Positions 45,491 through 55,049 of a stretch of DNA of 64,000 nt are shown piece after piece. This DNA is from Phytophthora hibernalis (Eukaryota; Oomycota; Peronosporomycetes; Peronosporales; Peronosporaceae), in assembly GCA_012656075.1 (NCBI GenBank), contig JAAKBF010000099.1, forward strand, positions 93,090-157,089, given 5' to 3'. Made by a program: the position numbers and the translations under genes. The number at the start of each line of letters is the position of its first letter. The first letter of the stretch is position 1. The notes beneath the pieces were generated by a model. That model saw only the letters and a program-made list of their open reading frames with translations, was not told where the DNA came from and did no database searches.

Positions 45491-45505
45491 TTTTGAAGAA
45501 TGAGG
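45491..45505 (-). promoter_or_regulatory. Inr-like promoter of MDR-C
   Basis: On the minus strand CCTCATTCTTCAAAA matches the motif found before MDR-D and MDR-F, 45 bp upstream of the ATG. Confidence 0.6.
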
Positions 45506-45858
45506 TGTTGGATGTCCGGTGGCGGAACGGGAATGGATCTGCTGACGTACGTCACCAAAGCATGCTAATCATTTGAGCTTTGTAATCGGGCGTGAGGTTT
45601 TCGCGCACCAGATTTTCGATTTTCGCAGATTTGTAAGCTGAGTGGATGATGCAGACGGGTGTGTTTTCATAATCTGTTGAACAAGGTACCGCCGTCGACG
45701 AATCTAGAAGTGAGGAGATGCTTGCGCTGCGATCATCAGTGTGCAGCGCTTTCAAAGTACTTCCGAGCGCAAATATGGAAGTGCGCGTGATAGCAGCTAC
45801 CGGTACGTCTCCACTGTTTTTTTAGTTTGGACGCGAAAACGATCCTAGATCTGTCAAG

Positions 45859-45926
45859 GCTCTAATCTGGAACGATGAGTTACATGAATCATGTAACTCA
45901 TGTAACTCATTGTTCCAGATTAGAGC
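45859..45926. repeat. Long hairpin upstream of MDR-D
   Basis: A 29-bp arm starting GCTCTAATCTGGAAC at 45859-45887 is inverted at 45898-45926 with one mismatch. The loop contains an extra copy of CATGTAACT. It lies between the divergent MDR-C and MDR-D genes, about 95 bp before the MDR-D initiator, and may be a small MITE or a regulatory palindrome. Confidence 0.8.
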
Positions 45927-46020
45927 ATGAAATAGAGCACGATCTTCCACCAATCACGTGAGCGGATCACAGTGACCCTTTCAGAAACGTCATCCAAGTG
46001 TCTTGATCCTCCTTCAAACC

Positions 46021-46034
46021 TCTCATTCTTCAAA
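46021..46034 (+). promoter_or_regulatory. Inr-like promoter of MDR-D
   Basis: TCTCATTCTTCAAA lies 38 bp before the ATG at 46073. The same motif precedes MDR-C and MDR-F. Confidence 0.6.
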
Positions 46035-46072
46035 AGAGCGAACCCCACAAGTCCCCCAATCTCCCTATCACC

Positions 46073-47051
46073 ATGGTCGCCGTCCCTGCTACCTTCAAGG
46101 CCTACGAGTACTACAAGTACGGCGAAGCTCTGGAGGAGATCAAGTTCAACGCCAGCGCAGTCCAGAAGCCGCTGCAGCCCAAGGAGCTGCGCGTCAAGAT
46201 CTTCAGCGCCGCCGTGAACCCCGTGGACTACAAACTGGTCAAGTACGGACCGCACATTCTGCCTCACGCCCCCACAGCCGAGAACCCCTTCCGTGTGGGC
46301 TTCGACATGGCCGGCAAAGTGGTGGAAGTCGGCAGTGACGTCACCGAGTACAAGGAGGGCGACGAGATCTTCGCCATGCCGGGTTTTGTCAACTTTGGCA
46401 CTTTCGCTGAGTACATCAACATTGAGACCAAGTACGTGGCCCCTAAGCCCAGCAACTTGTCGTGGAACGAGGCGGCCAGTGTGCCTCTTGCAGGCCAGAC
46501 GAGCTGGCAGGCGCTCGTGACGTACGGCAAGCTGCAGAAGGGTCAACGTGTGCTCATTCCGGGCGGCAGCAGCGGAACAGGCGTGTTGCCATCCAGATCG
46601 CCAAGCCTCTGGGAGCGGAGGTCATCACGACGTGCAGCCGCCGCAACGGAGCGTGGTCGCTCCGGGTGCTGGATCAGATTGTGGACCTACACCAAGGAAA
46701 AGTGGAGCGACGTGCTGGCTGAGCACTCGGTGGACCTCATCTACGACTGCGGCATGGAGCCGGCCTCGTGGAATGACGCCGCCCAGAAGGTGCTGAAGGA
46801 GAAGACCGGCATTTTCGTGACGATTCTTACGGTTGACAAGCCCATTGAGTCGACCACTGGTGCGACGCTGCACCAGATCTTCAACTCGCCGTGCACCGAG
46901 TACCTGCTGGAGCTCAAGAAGCTGATTGAGGCTGGACAGGTCAAGACGGTGATCGACTCGGTACACCCGCTCGAAAACGTGATGGAGGCGTTCAGGTTCA
47001 GATGTCGAGCCGCGCCCGGGCAAGATCGTCATCGAGATCGCCAAGAAGTAA
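46073..47051 (+). CDS. MDR family oxidoreductase (MDR-D), internal out-of-frame patch
   Basis: It starts MVAVPATFKAYEYYKYGEAL and has the N-domain (KIFSAAVNPVDYKLVKYG) and VGFDMAGKVVEVGSDVTEYK. An open frame of 330 codons hides damage. After GGSSGTGV the reading LPSRSPSLWERRSSRRAAAA does not match the family, whereas the neighbouring frame gives AIQIAKPLGAEVITTCSRRN. Several small indels, including a lost T, cancel out so that the original frame returns at YTKEKWSDVLAEHSVDL. Near 46998-47025 further shifts spoil the last residues. The family-type stop is TAA at 47049-47051 (following EIAKK in the shifted frame), while the nominal frame runs to 47065. As read, about 36 residues of the cofactor-binding half are scrambled. 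Confidence 0.78.
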
Positions 47052-47374
47052 GCGCTGAATGCTGACTGCAACATACGTAAAGACGAGAAATAAAACACAT
47101 CGCTCATTTTGACATTTTACGAGCGATTCCCGAACCAGTATCGGAAAACATGTAAAATAGCCGAAACCGCCAAAATCTAAAGTCTGGGAAAAAATGCATG
47201 TTGGACAATATGAAGGCAGCCAATCACAGGAAGGAATACATGTAGATCTGATAGGGTGTACGTGTACCCCATTTCAGATTTATTCTTCTTTTTCACTAAA
47301 ATCTGGATTCAAAAGGCTGGGAAATCGTTCCAACATCTTGTTGACGCATACCGGTAGGTCTCCTGGCAGATCAA
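47052..47374. other. Intergenic between MDR-D and MDR-E
   Basis: AT-rich leader region. I see no gene. Confidence 0.5.
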
Positions 47375-47390
47375 GCTTCATTTCCAAATT
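47375..47390 (+). promoter_or_regulatory. Inr-FPR type promoter of MDR-E
   Basis: GCTTCATTTCCAAATT fits the oomycete initiator plus flanking element with small deviations, 44 bp before the ATG at 47434. Confidence 0.55.
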
Positions 47391-47433
47391 CACCGACTTC
47401 GACAAAGTCTGCCTTTCTTCCCTATCAACGACC

Positions 47434-48410
47434 ATGTCGACCATCCCTGCCACGTTCAAGGTCTACCAGTACGACAGCTTTGGTGACGACCCGCTTAAAC
47501 AGATCAAGTTGAACCCGACGGCCGAGCACAAGCCACTAGGTGCTGGTGAGGTACGCGAAGATCTTCAGCGCGGCGTTGAACCCAGTCGATTACAAGATGA
47601 TCCAGTACGGTGCTTCCTTCGCGCCCAAGCACCCAACGTCGGAGGACCCACTTCGTTTGGGTTTCGACCTGGCTGGAAAGATTGTCGAGATAGGCAGCGA
47701 CGTCAAAGATTACACCATTGGTGACGAGGTGTTTGCCATGCCGTGGCTCGATGCCATCGGTAGCGTCGGCGAGTACATTAACATGGACACCAAATTCGTG
47801 GCCCGTAAGCCAACCAACATGTCGTGGAACGAGGCTGCTGGTGCACCTCTTGCCGGCCAAACGAGCTGGCAGGCGATTCACACCTACGGTAAGTTGCAGA
47901 AGGGTCAACGCGTGCTTATCCTCGGTGGAAGCAGTGGCACTGGAGTGTTCGCTATTCAGATTGCCAAGGCTGTCGGTGCCGAAGTGATCACTACTTGCAG
48001 TAGCCGGAACACAGAGTTGGTCAAGTCTCTTGGTGCAGACCAAGTCATCGACTACACGAATGAGAAATGGAGCGACGTGCTGGCTGAACACTCAATTGAC
48101 CTCATATACGACTGTGGTTATGATACCGCTGCGTGGAATGATGTGGCACAGAAGATTTTGAAGGAGAAGACCGGCATCTTCGTGACAATTCTGACAGTGG
48201 ACACGCCGATCAGCTCGGCGCTACGCTGCACCAGATTTTCAACGCCCCTGCACGGCGTTCCTGCTCGAGTTGAAGAAACTCATTGAAGCTGGCAAGATGA
48301 AGACGGTTATCGACTCGGTGCACTCGCTGGAGAATGTCCCCGAGGCAATGAAAATCTGTATGTCGCACCGCGCCAAGGGCAAAATCATCATCGAGGTAGC
48401 GAAGGAGTAA
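47434..48410 (+). CDS. MDR family oxidoreductase (MDR-E), two frameshifts
   Basis: It starts MSTIPATFKVYQYDSFGDDP. At about 47553, after GAGEV, one or two bases are missing and the frame changes to AKIFSAALNPVDYKMIQYG. From there a long clean stretch runs through LGFDLAGKIVEIGSDVKDYT, MSWNEAAGAPLAGQTSWQAI, VLILGGSSGTGVFAIQIAK and VITTCSSRNTELVKSLG to GIFVTILTVDTPI. At about 48217-48250 more bases are lost before the C-terminal segment (LLELKKLIEAGKMKTVIDSV) continues in another frame to KGKIIIEVAKE and the TAA at 48408-48410. It is clearly distinct in sequence from MDR-C and MDR-F, so it is an older duplicate. Function is as for the family: NAD(P)H oxidoreductase of unknown substrate. Confidence 0.8.
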
Positions 48411-49032
48411 GAAGAGCATATCATTGCTAGTTTTCAAAAGCTGCGAAAGTGCAACAGACTGTGATCAAATGCTAAATCAGCATTCAGTTTAAAATCTGTT
48501 GGAGTTCTAAAACTATTTGATCGTGTGAATTCACAAATTGTCAAGCTTTTTGTATTTGTTGCAGGGTATGGCGGCTCCACCCGAGGCGCGGCGACAAGCA
48601 AGTCCGCAAGATTCCACTCATCTTCATATTCAACCGTTGGAAGATTCATATCCGCATTGTACAGTAGTACTCGTTTGTCTTCTCGCCGCTATTTATTGCT
48701 GACGTAAACCCATGTCGATACCTGAACACCATTTTCTCAAGCTCGGTCGCGTACTGGTACATGTAATCCGGTTTACAGTCTTCGAAGTGCAAGCGCTTGC
48801 GGCCAATCTAGAAGCATATCCTATTGCATTGCAATATCCTCGATACATGTGCTGTCTACCCACTGATCATGAAAACATTCCGGTCTGCATCATTACCGCG
48901 CAACCTCAATCTGAGAAAAAGCTAGCTTGGCTCATAAACTCTAGGTTACAGATTACACGATCCAGAAGTTTACGAGCAGCAACGGTACCGGTATCCGCCA
49001 CCACGTCAGCCACTTTTCACTCGAGCACAACA
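48411..49032. other. Intergenic between MDR-E and MDR-F
   Basis: The in-frame sequence upstream of MDR-F (from 48712) is not coding. Part of it (about 48840-48960, ATGAAAACATTCCGGTCTGC) is a diverged copy of the MDR-C upstream region (ATGAAAACACACCCGTCTGC on the minus strand near 45670). Confidence 0.5.
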
Positions 49033-49047
49033 TCTCATTCTTCAAAA
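49033..49047 (+). promoter_or_regulatory. Inr-like promoter of MDR-F
   Basis: TCTCATTCTTCAAAA lies 43 bp before the ATG at 49091. Near-identity with MDR-C begins here and continues to the stop codon. Confidence 0.6.
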
Positions 49048-49090
49048 GCGAGTTCAACAACAAGTCTCCAACAACAACCAACCAACAACC

Positions 49091-50071
49091 ATGGCCGCCG
49101 TCCCTCCACCTTCAACGCCTACGAGTACCAGCACTTCGGTGACTTCCTCGAGCAGATCAAGTTCAACCCCACCGCCGAGCTGAAGCCCGTGCAGCCCAAC
49201 GAGGTCAAGATCAAGGTCTTCAGCGCGTCACTCAACCCCATCGACTACAAGATCGGACTCTATGCGTCCATGATCCTGACCACCATGGCGTCGCCCGAGC
49301 ACCCGTACCGTGTGGGCCACGACCTGTCGGGTAAAGTGGTGGAAGTCGGCAGTGACGTCAAGGAGTACCAGGTGGGCGACGAGGTCTTCGCCATGCCGTG
49401 GTTCGACGCCACCGGAACCTTCGCCGAGTACATCAACGTGGACACGAAGCGCGTGGCGCACAAGCCCAGCAACATGACGTTCAATGAGGCGGCGGGTGTG
49501 CCTCTTGCAGGCCAGACGAGTTGGCAGGCACTCGTGACGTACGGCAAGCTGCAGAAGGGTCAGCGCGTGCTCATCCTGGGCGGCAGCAGCGGCACGGGTC
49601 TCTTCGCCATCCAGATCGCCAAGGCGTTGGGAGCGGAGGTCATCACGACGCAGCCACCGCAACGTGGAGCTGGTCAAGTCGCTGGGTGCCGATCAGGTCG
49701 TGGACTACACCACGGACAAGTGGAGCGACGTGCTGGCCGAGCACTCGGTGGACCTCATCTACGACTGCGGCGTCGAGTCCCAGTCGTGGAATGACGCGGC
49801 CCAGAAGGTGCTGAAGGAGCAGACCGGCATCTTCGTGACCATCGGCATGATCGACAAGCCCATCGAGTCGCCCATCGGCGCCACGCAGAACCAGATCTTC
49901 AACGCGCCGTGCACCGAGTACCTACTGGAGCTCAAGAAGCTGATCGAGGCTGGACAGGTCAAGACGGTGATCGACTCGGTACACCCGCTCGAGAACCTGG
50001 TGGAGGCCATGAAGATCTGCATGTCGAGCCGCGCCAAGGGCAAGATCATCATCGAGGTGGCCAAGGAGTAA
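49091..50071 (+). CDS. MDR family oxidoreductase (MDR-F), two small frameshifts
   Basis: This is a plus-strand twin of MDR-C with the same domains: KVFSASLNPIDYKIGLYA, EVGSDVKEYQVGDEVFAMPW, VLILGGSSGTGLFAIQIAK, ELVKSLGADQVVDYT and C-terminal KGKIIIEVAKE. The apparent single-base loss after MAAV (GTCCCTCC) is shared with MDR-C. The second lesion is also 2 bp and also in the codons for ITTCSHRN, but at a slightly different place (ATCACGACGCAGCC here, ATCGACGTGCAGCC in MDR-C). Identity with MDR-C stops just after the stop codon (TAAGTTGTG). This suggests gene conversion or a very recent inverted duplication limited to the transcribed part, with the lesions added later or during sequencing. Confidence 0.82.
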
Positions 50072-50287
50072 GTTGTGAGAGGTACACGAAGCAGGCGAAG
50101 TGGTGTATAGGTTAGTAGGCCAAAAGCGAATGATCGCCGTGAGAAATCTCTAATATAAGCCACCTTGTGTCAAACCATTGTTGTTCGTCTCAAGACGCAG
50201 TGCTATCGACTTCCGATCGATCAAAGAAGTCTACGAGGTTTCGGCAACCGCTAATTTTAGCTTTACGTGATGTACATCCCATGGCTT

Positions 50288-50303
50288 GTTCATTTTCGCC
50301 AAA
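50288..50303 (+). promoter_or_regulatory. Inr-like promoter of the CEP164-like gene
   Basis: GTTCATTTTCGCCAAA approximates the oomycete initiator plus flank, about 57 bp before the ATG at 50361. Confidence 0.45.
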
Positions 50304-50360
50304 CCACGAGCTGATTCCTTGTCTGCTGGTGCTGCGAGGGAGAGTTTTTAACTTTTTGTC

Positions 50361-53300
50361 ATGGACACCAGCAGTCCTGAGTTCCTGGAAGCGCTGCGAG
50401 ACCATGCCAAAAGTCTTTGTGTCGACCCGGATGCAGAAAGTTACCTGTTATCACTCGTACAGGAGGCATTGTTAGCTGAACTACCCCTGATTGGGAGCAA
50501 GGAGAGACCGAAGAGCGGTACGCTGTACTACTTCAACCTCGAACACGGAGGAGAGCATTTGGGAACATCCTCTGACGCACACTATCGAGAACTCATTCAG
50601 GCGAAAAAGGAGGAACATGATGCACAGCAAAAGGAGACAGCCCCAGCCGAGGTATTACCAACGGAAAACGATACGAAGACCACTGCGCCAACCAACAACG
50701 TTGATGTTTACAGCTTCGATGACATCAGTGACGAGGAAATACCAACACCGACTGCCCTCCAACTCCAGTGTCCAATAAATCCAGGATAAGAGACCTCTTC
50801 GCCACGCCAACTACATCAATGCCTGCAAGAAAGGCAGGCACCTCGCTCGAATCCACTTCTGCAGTGACAGAGCGACAACAAGCAACTCCTGCACCATCCA
50901 CAGGCTTTGGTTTTGGTCGCGATCGATCCTGGCTCCTTGATAATGACGACGATGTGTCTCCTATCGCGCTTCAGCCCACGTTGATATCAACGCAAACGCA
51001 AAAACAGGATGTGGCAGCATCTCCAGATACAGGTTATACAGCAACACGCCTGGGACCTTTTAGCTCTCGACGATCAACATCAAACACCAATGCCGCAACA
51101 ATGCTATCCACAATGACGCCCATTGTCATTAGAGATGCAGTGACTCCTCTAAGCTCTTGCTTCTAACCAAACTGCAGCACAAAATACCGAGATAGGCTCT
51201 AGACGACCCAGCAGCACAGCCTCAGCCATTAAAAGCCCGTACTTCCAAGACACGCCAACTCAATCTACCATCTCCACACCATCTGTACCATCGCCAACAA
51301 CAATAGCAAAGATGCAGCAGATAGAAAAGAAGCTTGCTGATGCAAATAGTGAGCTTGAGCGTGAGCGAACTGCCCATTCAGAGACCACACGACAGCTGCA
51401 AACGGCTCAGCAGGATGCGAAAGAAAGCAACTACCTCAAGATGAAAGTCAACGAACTCAAGACCAAGCTGACGGAACAGGAGAGTTCTGCCTCCACACGC
51501 GAAAAGCAGCAACTTGACAAACTTGCAGATCAGGAAAATGCTGCATCGGTGCGTGAGAAGCAGCAAGCTGATACGTTTTCAAAGTTGGAAGCCGAAAACG
51601 CACGTCTCATCAAGCAGCAAGGCCAAACACAAAGCCAGCAAATGGAGGCCCAACAAAAGGAAGCCCAGCAAAACCGAGAAGCCCTGGAGACTAAACAGGT
51701 AGAACTTGAGCGTCTTCAAAAGCAGCTTACGGACCAGGAGCAACAGATGAAAACAGCCTCAGATGCCAACGAGAAAGCCCAAGCTGAGCTGAAGCAGAAG
51801 CTTGCTCAACAAGAGGCATCGGCTGAAATTGAGCGCCGTAAACACACCACCGAAATTGCAGCTTTGCGTGACCAACTTGAAAACTTGAGCAGCAACATCG
51901 TTCATTGAAAATTATTTCGACGAGCAGGTTTCAAATGCGAGCAGCTTGACAAACTACAGCAAGAACTGCGCGCTCTTAAAAGTACGGAGGGCGAGCAAGC
52001 TACCAAGTCCGAGCAACTGGAAAAGCTTCAACAAGAGATTCGGACATTGAAAACACGGCGGACGAGCAAGTTGCAAATGCGAGAAGCTTGGCAATGTCCA
52101 GGAGGCACTCGCCAAGCAGGGAAAACTGAATCGGGAGGCGGAAGAGAAAATTCGGAGCCTGCAAGCTAAGATCGATAGCGCAGAACTTGAAAGTGCAGAA
52201 ATGACAAGGAAACACAACTCATTGGGGCGAGATCTTGATGCCAAGCAAGCGGAAAATTCTTCCTTGCAAGCATCGCTGCAAAGAACACAGGATGAACTTC
52301 GCAAAACCAAGAAGAACAGCGTAAATCCCAAGACGAGCTTCGAACAATGAATAGCAGTTTCGAGCAGCAGCGCCATCAACAGCAACTTGTCCTTGAACGA
52401 GAGCGCATTGCAGCCGATGCAGAGACACAGGCACAAACGCGCATTCAGAGACTTCAGACACAGCTCAACGCTCAACTAGATGAGCAGACTGCAGCGAAGA
52501 CCAAACTTCAATTGGAGGTTCTTGAGTTCCGTGGGAGCTGGCGAGTGTCCAGACAAGTTAAACCACTCGAGAAAGTGCGCGACCAACTCCAACGTGAAGT
52601 CGATCGCCTCACTGAGCGGATAACAATACTCGAGAAGGAGCTGCGTTCATCAAAACAAGAGCTGTCTGGGCAAACCGATCATGTAAATCAGCTGGAGATC
52701 GAAATCGACGTGCTTGTACGCCGTGAGCAGCAGCGAAAAACCCAAAGTGACGTAGTGAGCACTGCCAAAAACGCAGCAGAGAAGCAGCTCGCGACATTGC
52801 AAGACGAACTTCTCACTGCCCAGCACGATAAGCGAGTAGACCTCGACAAACTCAACTTCCGTGTCCGCGAGTTGGAAGGCCAGGTGACACAAAAGGAATA
52901 TGAAGCTGCTCGTCTGGAAGAGCGATTCGCCAAAGCTGAGACCTGGCGATCCAAGGAAGCTGCTCGTGTTGAAAACGAGATACCCAACTGATGGAGCTAC
53001 GTGAACAGCTCACTTCACTGCAGGCACGTCACGTTGAGGTAGAAACCAGTGCCGAGATCCAGGAGCTGCGTGCATCCAAGCAAAAGACGGAGTTGAACAT
53101 CCAAAGCTCGAGCGCGAGCTCAGCGATGAACGTGACGCTCGCAAGCGTGACGAGATTCGACAAACCGAGGAGTTGCAGCGGATGCAGCAAGCAGTGGAGT
53201 GGCAACTGCCGCAGTTAGCACAAGCTTGTGTCACTCGGTCCAGCGATGAGTGGGCTCGAAAATGCCGGGCTGTGGCCAAGAAGCTGCGCGACGAGCTCCG

Positions 53301-54083
53301 TATGCGTGCCTTGCAAGAGCGAAACGAGCTCGTAGCACGAGAACACAAGGCGCACGAAGCCTGCGAGCGTGCAGAACAGAAGCTGAAAACTGCCGTAGCT
53401 GAGAGCGAGTTCTTGAGACGTGAAGTTAGTCGTCTTGAAGACAACAACAAGGTGTTGCTCGAACAACTCCACACAATCCGAGTCTACTTGACACAGCGGC
53501 AAATGCCCAGCCAAGTTTCTGCTTGGCCTGGAGGTAGTTCTCAGTCTGTTCCAGCTCCAACCACTGCTCCATCAGCTCCCGCCCGTTCAACTTCAGCGAT
53601 TTCTCCACCGTCAACCAGCTGAACTCGCAGCTTGGCATCTTGCACGCGCAGTTCCAGCAGCTCTTCGACTCGAACGAAAGACGCCGACCAACGACGTCGT
53701 ACTCACCCAGCGACCGGTTTGAGATCCCAACTTCTCCAACAGCTTCAAGAGGACCAGGTACGCCCAGTCGGTCTTTCAGACAGCAAGAACGACGACAAGA
53801 AGATGAGGACGCGGAGATCAACCGACTTGCGATGGACGCACTCATGGATCAGAAATTGTCGACTGGTAGCGTCGGTACTGGCAGCAATCCGACCGCACTT
53901 CAGAGACAACAGGAAGATCTGCTAACCACACTGGAATCGCTTGGAGGAACTCCAGATCCGCAATGGCTGCCTGTGAACTCTCCGAGATCAAGAGCTGTTG
54001 TTAGCGTCGAAGATAACGGAGACCATGAACCGCACTCCACTTTATGGTACCAACAAGATTATTGGCGTCAAAAGTACCAGTAA
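50361..54083 (+). CDS. CEP164-like: CEP164-like protein (WW domain plus long coiled coil), many small frameshifts
   Basis: The N-terminus (MDTSSPEFLEALRDHAKSLC, then VDPDAESYLLSLVQEAL) is followed by a WW domain spread over three frames: DWEQGETE, SGTLYYFNLE, ESIWEHP, then DAHYRELIQAKKEE. This order of a helical segment, one WW domain and HYRELI is that of centrosomal protein 164, a distal-appendage protein needed for cilium or flagellum docking. Zoospores of oomycetes are flagellated, so the role fits. A Ser/Thr-rich linker (about 50790-51300) precedes some 700 residues of heptad-type coiled coil (for example KLADANSELERERTAHSE and RDQLQREVDRLTERITILEK). The C-terminus ends WYQQDYWRQKYQ. About ten indels divide the roughly 1240-codon gene. 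Comparison with the partial copies at 55866 and 61582 shows that some are recent base losses in this copy. Confidence 0.7.
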
Positions 54084-54185
54084 CTTAGAATAAATGGTTG
54101 CGTTTCTTTTCGAGGTGCCATTGAGGTCATGCATTGCGCGGCCAAGCTGGCGCGCCCCAATTGGGTGCCTTCCAAAACAATGCCG

Positions 54186-54360
54186 ATTTAACATGGCCAT
54201 TTCTCATATCGGTAACATTAAAAAAGAGACCACGCAAAACGTTTCCGGTCTTAACGCCCAAGTGCGGATTCCTGTTTATTAGCCTGCGTTGTAGTCCTTT
54301 ATATTATTCTTTCTTTTGAGCTATCGCACGACCTCAGATGACAAGCAAGTCAAACAGGAC
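54186..54360 (-). repeat. Dispersed repeat, copy 2 (inverted partner at 33221-33370)
   Basis: Reverse-complement match to 33221-33370, with an extra 11 bp between the blocks ending in TTAAGAC and starting TGCGTGGTCTC. It lies immediately downstream of the CEP164-like gene. Confidence 0.75.
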
Positions 54361-54403
54361 GACTGCGTTCCATGTCGAGGTGCCATTCATTGTCCATAAA
54401 AGT

Positions 54404-54499
54404 ATTGAAATCAGAAGGTGGTGCGGCAGGCAGCTCCATCCCCGCGCGGTCCACTGCATGTTGCAGCAGTCCGCTGCCGCACCACCTTCTGATTTCAAT
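54404..54499. repeat. MITE-like hairpin, perfect 26-bp arms
   Basis: The 26-bp arm starting ATTGAAATCAGAAGGTGGTG at 54404-54429 is inverted perfectly at 54474-54499, with a 44-bp GC-rich centre. No clear target duplication. It would form a strong cruciform or, if transcribed, a hairpin RNA. Confidence 0.8.
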
Positions 54500-54702
54500 C
54501 CTTATCTTTACTGTAGTACTACAGTAGTACTTACACGCCCTGCCCTCTGCATATCTTATATCCCCGAAAAATGAACGAGGCGCAACTTTTTTGAAAGATG
54601 CAGTATTTTCATAACGGAGAGAACACAGTTGAAAAGGGGGGTGTATTACGTCAGGTTCGCGCAAGGTTGCACTAGTATGTTCAGGATTTAAAAATCGTAA
54701 AT

Positions 54703-55049
54703 TCATACAAACACCAAAATTATCGAAATCACGTTGCGCGCAAGCGCTTCTTCAGCTTTCCTGGCCTTCCATGATTTTGTATGAGGCGCATACCCTTTCA
54801 CCAATGCCTTCAGCTTCACCGCAAAGGTCTTCAAGGACCTCTCGTCATCTTCCATCTCCTCTTCCACGTCGTCCACTTCAGCTCGACGGAGGAGGCGCCC
54901 GTGGTTGGCTTGGGTTTCATCGACAGGACGAGTAACATCAGTCGATGTCAAAATAGCGGCGTGGTTAGACTTCTTGATCGTAGAGGACGCGTTGCCGCTG
55001 GCGGGAGAGTAGCCGCAATAATTACCACAAGAAAGTAGGTGAGACGCAT
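54703..55049 (-). CDS. Candidate RXLR-dEER effector gene, one frameshift behind the signal peptide
   Basis: On the minus strand the ATG at 55049 opens a signal peptide (MRLTYFLVVIIAATLP). At about 55001 (CTCCCGCC) one G appears missing and the frame shifts. The next frame continues through SGNASSTIKKSNHAAIL to an RLLR motif about 57 residues from the start and an acidic DDER motif some 15 residues later, the spacing typical of secreted oomycete host-targeting effectors. The short C-terminal part (KTFAVKLKALVKGYAPHTKS) is helical and ends in a hydrophobic tail (ISIILVFV). I see no clear WY-domain. About 115 residues would be encoded. As sequenced, the signal peptide and motif are out of frame, so it is either a silenced pseudogene or a base-call error. 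It lies in repeat-rich DNA between the CEP164-like gene and its partial copy. Confidence 0.7.

Noticed and set aside
46073..47065. MDR-D as an intact 330-residue protein
   Set aside because: Comparison with paralogues shows a scrambled stretch after GGSSGTGV and a shifted C-terminus. The long frame survives only because indels cancel.
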